Below, piece by piece: positions 14,560-23,536 of a stretch of DNA of 44,781 nt. The stretch comes from Bacteroidota bacterium (GTDB lineage Bacteria; Bacteroidota; Bacteroidia; Chitinophagales; Chitinophagaceae), in the NCBI GenBank assembly GCA_013286305.1, contig JABDFW010000018.1, positions 1-44,781 of the forward strand, given 5' to 3'. Under the pieces are notes generated by a model, which made no database searches, was not told where the DNA came from, and saw nothing but the letters and a program-made list of their open reading frames with translations. The position numbers were made by a program, and so were the translations under genes. Every line of letters starts with the position of its first letter. The stretch's first letter is position 1.

Positions 14560-15435
14560 CTATTGTTCGCTGGTTGGCCTTACCAAACCTAATTTGGCTT
14601 CCAAACTTAAGGTGGCGTGGGGCACAGCACGTAAACGGGCTTTATCAATCAGTTTACCGGTAACGCGGCAAATACCATACGTTTTATTTTCGATACGAAT
14701 AAGTGCCTTTTCCAGGTGGTCAATGTAAGTTATTTGCCTGCTTGCCATTTGGCTAAGCTGTTCACGCTCCATACTCATACTGCCGTCTTCCATGGTCATA
14801 TAACGACTTTCGCTTTCGTCGCCGCCCATATCATCAGTACGTGTGATCAAACCCTGCAAATAGTTCAATTCTTTTTTAGCTGCTTCAAGTTTTTTATTAA
14901 TAAGTTCCCTGAACTCTGCCAGGTCGGCATCATTATATCTAACCAATGGATCGTTGTTTTTAGATGAGTTTTGTCTTTGCTCTAATGGTTTATAATCGGG
15001 CTGGTAGGGTACGCTTGTTTTCATAGTAGTTTTAGGAGCCTTTACTTCTTTTGCGGGCTCGGGCTGCTTTTTAACAACCGGCTTTACTTCCTCAACACGG
15101 GGTTTAACCGCGGCCACAACCTGCGGGGCAGGTGCAGAGCGTTCAACTTTTACAGGTGCAGGCTCGTGTTTTACTGCAGGCTTAACCGGCGCATGCGCAG
15201 GTTTATGTGCAACAGCCTTAACATGCGGTTTTGCAACCGGTTTTTGGGCTACTTTTTTTGCATGAACAGGCGCAGCCTTTTTAACTGCGTGTTTAGCAGC
15301 AATCTTTTTTGCCGGGGCAGCCTTTTTAGCGGCTGGCTTAGCAACTTTTTTTACTCCGCCGTGCGGAACAGCTTTCTTAGCTACATGTTTTGCAGCTTTA
15401 ACTGCTTTTTTTGGTGCAGGTTTTTTTGTTGGCAT
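14560..15435 (-). CDS. TraR/DksA-family protein with histone-H1-like Lys/Ala/Pro-rich N-terminal tail
   Basis: A 291-residue protein in two parts. Residues 1 to about 145 are low-complexity Lys/Ala/Pro/His sequence (AKK, APKK, KPAH runs), strongly basic and probably disordered, as in bacterial histone-H1-like proteins. The C-terminal 125 residues form a DksA-like unit: a coiled coil (FRELINKKLEAAKKELNYLQ), then TYGICRVTGKLIDKARLRAV and PHATLSLEAK. In true DksA/TraR this region binds zinc through four Cys; here only Cys256 remains, so zinc binding is unlikely. DksA-type proteins reach into the RNA polymerase secondary channel; the tail could bind nucleic acid (inference). It follows ileS by 6 bases, so the two are co-transcribed. 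Confidence 0.87.
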   Translation of the reverse strand: MPTKKPAPKKAVKAAKHVAKKAVPHGGVKKVAKPAAKKAAPAKKIAAKHAVKKAAPVHAKKVAQKPVAKPHVKAVAHKPAHAPVKPAVKHEPAPVKVERSAPAPQVVAAVKPRVEEVKPVVKKQPEPAKEVKAPKTTMKTSVPYQPDYKPLEQRQNSSKNNDPLVRYNDADLAEFRELINKKLEAAKKELNYLQGLITRTDDMGGDESESRYMTMEDGSMSMEREQLSQMASRQITYIDHLEKALIRIENKTYGICRVTGKLIDKARLRAVPHATLSLEAKLGLVRPTSEQ

Positions 15436-15441
15436 ACAACA

Positions 15442-18400
15442 TTACCTTTTTTTATTTACGCTAACCTTTAGCAGAAAGTCGTTTACTTCAATTTCAGTGC
15501 CGTCCTGCATTTGAGGCACCCAATCAAGGGTATCTGCCAAAATTTCCGCGCAAATATAGTTTTTAAATTGAATTAAGGATGACTTGATGAGGGTATTATC
15601 AAGCACATCTACGAATATACGGTCTGTTAACTCAAAACCGCTTTCTTTACGAATATTTTGTATGCGATTTACAAATTCTCTCGCATCACCCTCCTGTTTC
15701 AGCGGTTCTGTAATGGTTATATCGAGCGCTACGGTAAGGTTTCCTTTGCTGGCTACACTCCAGCCCGGTATGTCTTCCGCGGTTATTTCAACATCGCCCG
15801 GAAGTAAAGTAATAGCATTACCGTCAATACTTAATTCAAAGCTTCCTTCTTTTTCAAGCGCCGCAATGTCATGCTGGCTAAAGGCTGCTATAGCTGCTGC
15901 GGCTGTCTTCATTTTAGCGCCTAACCTCGTACCCAACGACTTAAAGTTAGCTTTGATCTTTTTTCTTATAATTCCCTCAGCATCAGTTACATATTCAAAT
16001 CCTTTTACATTTACTTCTGCTTTAATGAGGTCTTCCACTTTCTGCAACTGTTCCTTCATTTGGGGATTTAAAACGGGAACAAGTACCCTTTGTAACGGCT
16101 GGCGCACCTTGATGTTCACCTTTTTACGGAGAGAAAGTACCAGGGACGAAACATCCTGCGCCAATTGCATCCTTTCTTCCAGCAAACTGTCTATTGTTGC
16201 TTCGTTTGCCACCGGGAACCTGGTATGGTGCACGGATTCAGCCCTAAACCTGCCGGTTGCACTTTCAAGGTTACAAAATACCGCATCACTGAAAAATGGT
16301 GAAATGGGCGCAATAAGCCTCACCAGGGTTTCTAAACACTCATATAAAGTTTGATAGGCGCAAATTTTGTCATGCTCATACTCTCCTTTCCAAAACCGGC
16401 GGCGGCACAAACGAACGTACCAGTTGCTTAAATGTTCATCCACAAACTCTTCCATGGCCCTGCCGGCAACGGTAGGTTCGTAATCATCCATGGCCTGTGT
16501 TACCCTTTTGATGAGCGTGTTAAGGGATGAAAGTATCCACCTGTCAATTTCGGGCCTCTGCGCCAGGGGCACATATTCTTCTTTAAAGGCAAAGCCGTCC
16601 ACATTGGCATACAGGGCAAAGAATTGATACGTATTATATAATGTACCAAAAAACTTACGCTGCACTTCCTTTATGCCATCCATGTCAAACTTAAGGTTAT
16701 CCCACGGAGAGGCATTGGTGATGAGGTACCAGCGGGTGGCATCTGCGCCAAAATTACCGATGGTTTCAAACGGGTTTACAACGTTACCGAGGCGTTTGCT
16801 CATTTTATTGCCGTTCTTATCAAGCACAAGGCCGTTTGAAACGCAAGTTCTGTAAGCAAGCCCGGGATATTTTTCTTCCGTAACCTCAAAACCATTCTTT
16901 TTCAGTTCTTCATGAACGGACGCTTTAATTAAAGAACCGATAGCATGCAGGGTATAAAACCAACCCCTTGTTTGGTCAACCCCTTCGGCAATAAAGTCGG
17001 CGGGGTAATTTTGAGAAAATGTTTCCATATTCTCAAAAGGAAAATGCCATTGGGCATAAGGCATGGCGCCGCTATCGAACCAAACATCAATCAGGTCATC
17101 AACTCTTACATACATGTAAGCTTTTCCAAAATCGTTTGTTTTTATAAAAACGACATTATCAATATGTGGTTTATGTAAATCAAGAGAATCTAAATTAGAA
17201 GTATTAATCTTTTTGGTATATGCATCTATAATCTCAAAAGGGATAATCAAATCACGTAAGTCTGATTTATTTATCTCCCTCTTAGTTGTTATGTCTTTTA
17301 ATGACTTAAAGTCAACTGAGTATATTTCCTTTAAGCCTTCATCAAAGTGGTTATTGTAAGCTTCTATTTTTGTGATTAATTTTATTTCATTTTTTACGAT
17401 ATCAGTATTCAATTTTTCAAAATCAATTAAATACCCCTCAACGTCCCAGCCATTTTTAGATACATTGTTAATTAAGTCTATTTTTTTGCCAACACAAACC
17501 TCGTCGTAAGAACCTAAGTCGTCAATTTCTGGTTGCTTAAAAGGGCTCTGAAATGAAACAGTTTTCCAAACAGGTAGCGGCGTACCCCAAAAACGGCTAC
17601 GGCTTAAATTCCAGTCAACCATGTTTTCCAGCCAATTGCCAAAACGGCCCTCGCCGGTGCTCTTAGGTTTCCAGTTGATGGTTTTATTTAGTTCAACCAT
17701 CCTGTCTTTCAGAGCGGTAGTTTTGATGAACCATGCATCTAATGGGTAATACAGAACAGGTTTATCAGTCCTCCAGCAATGTGGGTAACTGTGCTCATAT
17801 TTCTCCACCTTAAAAGCACGGTTCTCTTTTTTAAGTTTTACGCAGATGTCAACATTCACATCTTCGTAATTGGGATCATCCGTATAGTTTTTTACATAGC
17901 GGTTGCTGAACTCACCCAAATCATCTACAAACTTGCCCTGCCTGTCAACCATTATTAAAATGCCGATATCGTATTTCTTGCCAATCCTATAATCGTCTGC
18001 GCCAAAAGCCGGTGCAGTGTGTACAATGCCTGTACCATCCTCGGTGGTAACAAAATCACCCAATAAAACCTGGAAGGAATTGGGGTTATCCATTTTATTG
18101 GCTTCATAAGGCAGTAATTGTTCGTAACGGATACCCTCCAATTCCTTGCCTTTAAATGCAGTAAGTATCTGCCAGGGGAGTGATTTGGCTTTTTCACTAT
18201 ACCCTTCAAAATCCCCATTTTCATCCTCAGCTTTAAAATATTTGTGTAATAAAGCTTTTGCGAGAATGACATTTATGGGGAGATGGGTATATGGATTAAA
18301 GGTTTTTACGAGCACATAATCAATGTTAGGCCCTACCGTTAACCCAAGGTTTGATGGCAATGTCCAGGGGGTGGTTGTCCAGGCAAGAAAGAATGCCCCC

Positions 18401-19140
18401 ATCCCCTGAAGTGGGGTATTAGCCCATGCCTGTTCACCAAGTTCTAAAAGTTTTTTTGCAAAGGGATGTTCTTCTTTTGTTCCCTTTAGGGTTAGGGCAA
18501 ACATCGCCACTGCGCTTGTATCCTTTACATCCTTATAGCAACCTGGCTGGTTTAATTCGTGGCTGCTTAATCCTGTGCCTGCGGCAGGCGAATACGGCTG
18601 AATGCTTACACTTTCGTACAACAACCCTTTGTTATACAGTTGCTTGAGTATCCACCAAAGGCTTTCAATATAATCTGTTTTAAAGGTTATATAGGGGTTT
18701 TCAAGATCAACCCAATAGCCCATTTTGGTGGTAAGCTCGTCCCACTTGTCCTTATAGCGCAATACCGCTTCGCGGCATTTTTGATTGTATTCTTCAACGG
18801 ATATCTTCTTTCCAATATCCTCTTTAGTAATGCCCAATTCCTTCTCCACACCCAACTCAACCGGCAAGCCATGAGTATCCCATCCGCCCTTGCGTTTTAC
18901 CTGGTAGCCCTGCATTGTTTTGTAACGGCATACCAAATCTTTTAAAGTGCGCGAAATAACATGGTGAATGCCGGGCATGCCATTGGCGCTGGGCGGCCCT
19001 TCGTAAAACACGAAAGGTTTGGCCCCTTCACGCAGTTCCACGCTTTTCTCAAATGCCCTGCCTGCCTGCCATTTAGCCAGTATTTCCTGCTCGATGGAGG
19101 GCAGGTTTAACCCGGAAAATTCTTTGTAAGTAACGTTCAT
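15442..19140 (-). CDS. ileS: Isoleucyl-tRNA synthetase
   Basis: Class I synthetase charging tRNA-Ile. The HIGH-type motif is GIHH at 57-60 (PPSANGMPGIHHVI), the KMSKS motif is KMSKR near residue 778, the CP1 editing domain lies in between, and the anticodon-binding domain follows (SNWYVRLCRRRFWKGEYEHD). At 1232 residues it is longer than the usual 1110-1150 of this eukaryote-like clade found in Bacteroidota. Part of the excess lies near residues 548-650, AT-rich sequence (KLNTDIVKNEIKLITKIEAY and onward) between VCVGKK and DLHKPHIDNV. A TACCTTTG element lies 38 bases upstream, and the DksA-like gene follows in the same transcript. Confidence 0.95.
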   Translation of the reverse strand: MNVTYKEFSGLNLPSIEQEILAKWQAGRAFEKSVELREGAKPFVFYEGPPSANGMPGIHHVISRTLKDLVCRYKTMQGYQVKRKGGWDTHGLPVELGVEKELGITKEDIGKKISVEEYNQKCREAVLRYKDKWDELTTKMGYWVDLENPYITFKTDYIESLWWILKQLYNKGLLYESVSIQPYSPAAGTGLSSHELNQPGCYKDVKDTSAVAMFALTLKGTKEEHPFAKKLLELGEQAWANTPLQGMGAFFLAWTTTPWTLPSNLGLTVGPNIDYVLVKTFNPYTHLPINVILAKALLHKYFKAEDENGDFEGYSEKAKSLPWQILTAFKGKELEGIRYEQLLPYEANKMDNPNSFQVLLGDFVTTEDGTGIVHTAPAFGADDYRIGKKYDIGILIMVDRQGKFVDDLGEFSNRYVKNYTDDPNYEDVNVDICVKLKKENRAFKVEKYEHSYPHCWRTDKPVLYYPLDAWFIKTTALKDRMVELNKTINWKPKSTGEGRFGNWLENMVDWNLSRSRFWGTPLPVWKTVSFQSPFKQPEIDDLGSYDEVCVGKKIDLINNVSKNGWDVEGYLIDFEKLNTDIVKNEIKLITKIEAYNNHFDEGLKEIYSVDFKSLKDITTKREINKSDLRDLIIPFEIIDAYTKKINTSNLDSLDLHKPHIDNVVFIKTNDFGKAYMYVRVDDLIDVWFDSGAMPYAQWHFPFENMETFSQNYPADFIAEGVDQTRGWFYTLHAIGSLIKASVHEELKKNGFEVTEEKYPGLAYRTCVSNGLVLDKNGNKMSKRLGNVVNPFETIGNFGADATRWYLITNASPWDNLKFDMDGIKEVQRKFFGTLYNTYQFFALYANVDGFAFKEEYVPLAQRPEIDRWILSSLNTLIKRVTQAMDDYEPTVAGRAMEEFVDEHLSNWYVRLCRRRFWKGEYEHDKICAYQTLYECLETLVRLIAPISPFFSDAVFCNLESATGRFRAESVHHTRFPVANEATIDSLLEERMQLAQDVSSLVLSLRKKVNIKVRQPLQRVLVPVLNPQMKEQLQKVEDLIKAEVNVKGFEYVTDAEGIIRKKIKANFKSLGTRLGAKMKTAAAAIAAFSQHDIAALEKEGSFELSIDGNAITLLPGDVEITAEDIPGWSVASKGNLTVALDITITEPLKQEGDAREFVNRIQNIRKESGFELTDRIFVDVLDNTLIKSSLIQFKNYICAEILADTLDWVPQMQDGTEIEVNDFLLKVSVNKKR

Positions 19141-19177
19141 ACCCGTAAAAGCCTTTCTGTTCTATAATTTAGGGCTG

Positions 19178-19185
19178 CAAAGGTA
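19178..19185 (-). promoter_or_regulatory. Bacteroidota -7 element TACCTTTG upstream of ileS
   Basis: The minus-strand TACCTTTG followed by CAGCCC is an exact TAnnTTTG match, 38 bases before the ileS start, in an otherwise open intergenic stretch. The -33 region is not clear. Confidence 0.5.
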
Positions 19186-19249
19186 GGAAAATTAAGGGGA
19201 GAAAAGATAATATAAGTGTTCCGAATTTATTTGCAGCGGTTAGAGCCTC

Positions 19250-19462
19250 CGGGGTATTATTACCAATTATATATTAACAGTGTTTAACCGTTACGGTCAG
19301 GCCATGTTTACAACGCACGACATAACAAAACAGTGGGATGGAGCGGTTAATGGCAAGCCCCTGCCAGTTGGCACGTATTATTATCTTATCCAGGGAAAAG
19401 ATAATAACGGCAGGCCCGTTAAGCAAAGCGGCTATGTGTATATTGCCCTATCCGGAACTTGA
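19250..19462 (+). pseudogene. Remnant of a type IX secretion C-terminal domain gene (paralogue of the next gene)
   Basis: This stretch matches the last 200 bases of the following gene (23202-23403): both begin GGGGTATTATTAC and encode VFNRYGQ, QWDGAVNGKPLPVGTYYYLI and QGKDNNGRPVKQSGYV. There is no start region, signal peptide or mature domain before it, only the end of a gliding-motility-associated C-terminal domain. At DNA level the two copies differ at roughly one base in five, largely at silent positions, so this is an old paralogue fragment rather than a fresh duplication. Most likely it is what remains of an upstream secreted-protein gene after deletion or recombination. Confidence 0.75.
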
Positions 19463-19497
19463 CTATATTGCAAGCGGAATTAACCGAGGACATCCTA

Positions 19498-22400
19498 ATG
19501 CACAAAACCCTTATTTTATTATCATTATTATTACTGCCCGCTCTTGTTTTTGCAGATACTTTTATTGTTACAAGCAATGCAGACAGTGGACCGGGAACGC
19601 TGAGAGATGCTTTGCAAAAGGCATCGGATAACGGAACGGTGGTAAGGGACAGCATAATATTTAATCTGCCAACCTCAGTTAGCGACAGAACAATTATGCT
19701 CTATGGTACCCTGTCCCTATCGTCAAACCTTGTTATTGACGGCAGTACCGAACCTGCACCACCTTTTGGCGTCACTGATGCCAGGGTAAGAATTACATCG
19801 CCGGGTTCTTGTTCAGCCGCTATTTATATGCGCAAGCTTACAGACGTTTCTATTTTCGGGTTGTGGTGCAGTGATTTTAACGGAATAGGCATTGATTGTC
19901 TTGGAGGCGTTATAGCGCTTGATGATTGCAAAAATTTCACTTTGGGCATGCCCCACAAAGGAAATGTTTTCTCAAATAATTTTTATGGCATTTCACCAAA
20001 GGGTGGCTATGTTGTAGCAGACAGTACCCCATCAGAAAACATCGTTATACAGTCAAATTTCTTTGGGCTTGATACTCTGGGGGAATCAGACGGGAGAGTA
20101 AACGAAAGTTCATCACTTGGCGTAGCAAAAAATGTTACAATAGGAGGGGAAAATCCATTTGAAGGTAATTTTATTGGCTATGGGGGCTTAGGTATTGGCG
20201 ACCCATATAATGATCCAAAATATAATAATGGTTACATAAATGTTATAAACAATATTGTAGGCATCAACTACCGCAAAACCGTTTTCAGCCTTACATCCAG
20301 TATCTCTATTGCTGGAAATTATACCAATACGTCCGATTTTACAGTTACAGTTAAAGGTAATTATTTTGGAAATCAGTCGGATGCCAATGGATTAAGGCTT
20401 TTAAATTTAAGCGGTAATATAACAGTAAGGGATAATACTTTCGGGCAACCTAAAATTGATACAACCGGAACTTTTACCGGGGAAGGTATAATTATTCAAA
20501 ATTGTATAAAAAAAGATTCGATATCCGTTTTTAACAACGTTATGAGCGGCATGGAGCATGCCATTCAATCAGATAATAACGGGGTAACGGTTAGAGATAA
20601 TAAGATATTCTGTACGGAAAAAGGCATTTCCAATAATATTCATATTACGGGCATGCCGGTAATAAGCATCAAAAACATAACATCCAATAATGTATCGGGT
20701 ATTACTACCCCCAACGGGAGGGTGCAGATATTTTCCACAGATTCCTGTACGGAGCTTTGTGAGAATGGGGAACACCTGCTGGCAAATGTTACAGCAGATA
20801 ACCTGGGAAAATTCAGCTATACCGGTCCAGCGCCGGGATTAATAAGCGCTACAGTTACAGACAGCTTTGGGACTACTTCGGAATTTAATGGTGTAAAGGC
20901 GAACTACATTGACGCATATGTGCACAACGCTACGTGCGGCCGTAAAAACGGCAGCATTTCAAATGTAAAAATTGACAACGCATCAACCTGGTATTGGGAA
21001 GATTCGGCGGGCAATAAAATAGGCTCGGATACCAACTTAATAAACTTAGCAGCGGGTAAGTATTATTTATTTCTTTCTGAAGTTAATGTTAGCTGTACAA
21101 TTTTAGCGGGCTTTACAATAGGTGCAGAACCAATCCCCCATATAGATTCAGCTTTTTCTATAACACAGCCATCCTGCGGGCAGCCAAATGGCGCTATAAA
21201 TTATACAAGCCCCAACCTGCCAAATGCTTTTGACAGTTGGCTGGATAGTTCGGGGAATATTATCAAATCGTACACACAAACTGTTGCCAACCTGGCTGCG
21301 GGAAAATATTATTTCAGGTTAACGCTATATGATGATTCAACCTGTTTCTCTTCAACCCCTATAGTTCTTGTTAACCAATCTGGTCCTTCGCTAAAAACGG
21401 ATCATGTTGAAATAACCACCGCAAGCTGCAATAAGCCAAATGGCTCAATAAAAAATATCAGCTACACAAATGCAACGGGCAATATTTATACTGCCTGGGA
21501 AGATTCAAATGGCAATATCGTTGGTAATGCACTTAACCTTTTAAATGTTGCCCAGGGAAGATACAGGTTGAAGTTTAAAGATGGCGGAGGATGCGACACT
21601 ATAACAACCGCTTATTATATAGTTACAGACAGCGGCGTAATTAAATATGATACGAGCCGGATGCTTTTAACACAGCCCTCATGTAAAGGATCAGACGGCA
21701 GCATACAAGGTATCACATCAACCAATGCAACTATTTTTAAATGGATAAATACTTTAACAGGTGATACTGTTGGAAATACAGAAGATATTGCCAATATACC
21801 GGCAGGGAGCTATAAATTGTATTTAACCAACAGTTATAGCTGCGTACTGAATACTGATACGATTAAACTTATAGAGAAAATGCTTGCCTATGACACCAGT
21901 AAAATGGCAATAGTACAAGCCTCTTGTAAAGGACAGGATGGAAGTATACAGGGTATTACTTCAACCGGCGCAACTATTTTTAAATGGGTAAATACTGTTA
22001 CAGGCGATACTGTTGGCAATGCCGAAAATATTACAAATATACCTGCAGGAAATTATGAACTCTATCTAAGAAATGTGTTTGGGTGTGAGGTAAATACAGG
22101 GGATATCAAACTAAGTGAAAAAATGCTAACATATGATACGAGTAAGATGAAAATAGCCCCTTCTTCCTGCAAGGGTTCAGGTGGCAGTATTAAGGGCATT
22201 ACTTCAACCGGGGCAACCATTTACACCTGGATAAATACGGCAACAACCAACCCAGCTGGCAACAACGAAGACCTTATTAATGAGCCGGCCGGCACCTATA
22301 CCTTAACTTTTAGCAACAGCAACGGTTGCACCGCCGCAACAAATCCAATAACAATACCACAGGCGGCTTTTTTAACAGACACGGTTACATCGGAAATTGT

Positions 22401-23403
22401 TTCCGCCCCCAACTGCGGGCTTGATAACGGTTATATTAAGCCGCTGACATTTTCAAGAGATACTTTGTTATATACATTTGAGTGGAAAGACGGCGCAGGC
22501 AATATATTGTCAACAATGCTAAACATTTATAACCTGCCGCAAGGCCATTATGCCTTGTATGCAACGGATACTAATGGTTGCGAAGGAATAGTATTTAATA
22601 CACCCATAACACAAATCGGCAAACCTGCATTTGTGTACACAGGCCTGCAGGTGGATGACGACACATGCAATGCCGGTAAAGGTTCTATCAACAACCTGGC
22701 TGTGCAGGATAATACCGAAACTTATACCTGGGCCTGGTTTACCGGCGGCCAATCTCTTGGCAACAGCGCTTCAGAAATAAATGGCCTAAAGGCAGGTAAT
22801 TATTACGCAGTGGTTACAGACCAGTTTAGTTGCATTGTAACAAGTGATACAATAACGGTAGGTAATATTGAACTTGTACCACCACAACCCCAGGCTGCAG
22901 GCCAGTATATACCACGTGGTTCTTCGGCAACTATAGCAATAACCAACGCAATGCCCGGCATCTATAACCTGTATGATACCCTAAACGCAACAATACCTGT
23001 CGCCACTTCGGCAACAGGCATATTAACAACACCACCAGTTTATTACGACAAGCTTTTTTACATCCAATACATACAGGGGGATTGCGAAAGCCCTTTGCAG
23101 CAAGTTATGGTGAAGGTATTTGACAGTACTACAATATCTGCGCCTAACGCATTTTCGCCTAACGGGGATGGCATAAACGACACATGGCGTTTGCAGGTAC
23201 GGGGTATTATTACAGAATATGTTTTAACAGTATTTAACCGTTACGGCCAGCCAGTATTTACCACACATGATGCTGCAAAACAATGGGATGGCGCTGTTAA
23301 CGGAAAGCCGTTGCCGGTTGGTACTTATTATTATCTTATACAGGGAAAAGATAACAACGGCAGGCCGGTTAAGCAAAGCGGATATGTAGTTATATTGCGA
23401 TGA
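19498..23403 (+). CDS. Large secreted repeat protein with beta-helix, SprB-like repeats and type IX sorting domain
   Basis: A 1301-residue surface or secreted protein. The start is set at ATG 19498 because the signal peptide MHKTLILLSLLLLPALVFA begins there. Residues 21 to about 430 open with TSNADSGPGTLRDALQKA and continue as Asn/Gly-rich parallel beta-helix-type sequence (IQSNFFGL, VKGNYFGN, VRDNTFG). From about 470 to 1120 come eight repeats of about 75 residues, each with a conserved Cys plus GSI block, a hydrophobic W segment and AGxY; units 4-6 (about 21640-22370) are the most alike. The end (about 1216-1301, APNAFSPNGDGINDTW to VVILR) is the gliding-motility-associated C-terminal domain used for type IX export. 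Role in adhesion is likely but inferred. Confidence 0.9.
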   Translation: MHKTLILLSLLLLPALVFADTFIVTSNADSGPGTLRDALQKASDNGTVVRDSIIFNLPTSVSDRTIMLYGTLSLSSNLVIDGSTEPAPPFGVTDARVRITSPGSCSAAIYMRKLTDVSIFGLWCSDFNGIGIDCLGGVIALDDCKNFTLGMPHKGNVFSNNFYGISPKGGYVVADSTPSENIVIQSNFFGLDTLGESDGRVNESSSLGVAKNVTIGGENPFEGNFIGYGGLGIGDPYNDPKYNNGYINVINNIVGINYRKTVFSLTSSISIAGNYTNTSDFTVTVKGNYFGNQSDANGLRLLNLSGNITVRDNTFGQPKIDTTGTFTGEGIIIQNCIKKDSISVFNNVMSGMEHAIQSDNNGVTVRDNKIFCTEKGISNNIHITGMPVISIKNITSNNVSGITTPNGRVQIFSTDSCTELCENGEHLLANVTADNLGKFSYTGPAPGLISATVTDSFGTTSEFNGVKANYIDAYVHNATCGRKNGSISNVKIDNASTWYWEDSAGNKIGSDTNLINLAAGKYYLFLSEVNVSCTILAGFTIGAEPIPHIDSAFSITQPSCGQPNGAINYTSPNLPNAFDSWLDSSGNIIKSYTQTVANLAAGKYYFRLTLYDDSTCFSSTPIVLVNQSGPSLKTDHVEITTASCNKPNGSIKNISYTNATGNIYTAWEDSNGNIVGNALNLLNVAQGRYRLKFKDGGGCDTITTAYYIVTDSGVIKYDTSRMLLTQPSCKGSDGSIQGITSTNATIFKWINTLTGDTVGNTEDIANIPAGSYKLYLTNSYSCVLNTDTIKLIEKMLAYDTSKMAIVQASCKGQDGSIQGITSTGATIFKWVNTVTGDTVGNAENITNIPAGNYELYLRNVFGCEVNTGDIKLSEKMLTYDTSKMKIAPSSCKGSGGSIKGITSTGATIYTWINTATTNPAGNNEDLINEPAGTYTLTFSNSNGCTAATNPITIPQAAFLTDTVTSEIVSAPNCGLDNGYIKPLTFSRDTLLYTFEWKDGAGNILSTMLNIYNLPQGHYALYATDTNGCEGIVFNTPITQIGKPAFVYTGLQVDDDTCNAGKGSINNLAVQDNTETYTWAWFTGGQSLGNSASEINGLKAGNYYAVVTDQFSCIVTSDTITVGNIELVPPQPQAAGQYIPRGSSATIAITNAMPGIYNLYDTLNATIPVATSATGILTTPPVYYDKLFYIQYIQGDCESPLQQVMVKVFDSTTISAPNAFSPNGDGINDTWRLQVRGIITEYVLTVFNRYGQPVFTTHDAAKQWDGAVNGKPLPVGTYYYLIQGKDNNGRPVKQSGYVVILR
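21640..22370 (+). repeat. Tandem coding repeats (units 4-6) in the type IX-secreted protein
   Basis: Three consecutive units of about 245 bases encode near-matching blocks (YDTS(R/K)M, SCKG, GSI(Q/K)GITST, ATI, W(I/V)NT, PAG). Similarity at DNA level is clear between units 4 and 5 and weaker in unit 6; the flanking five units are more divergent. This points to repeat expansion within the gene. Confidence 0.75.
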
Positions 23404-23536
23404 CTGCGAGAACAAAAACCATTGGCTGGATTAGCAGCCGCTTTGTAAAAAAACTATAAATAAACTATTACTCCGCAACATTCAGGTTTGTAAAGCGGCA
23501 TTATTCATTCACTTTTGCATTGCCAAAATAAAGATC

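Noticed and set aside
18572-18590. GCCTGCGGCAGGC palindrome in ileS as another inserted repeat
   Set aside because: It encodes part of YSPAAGTGLSSHELN, a conserved native IleS stretch, so it is ordinary coding sequence.
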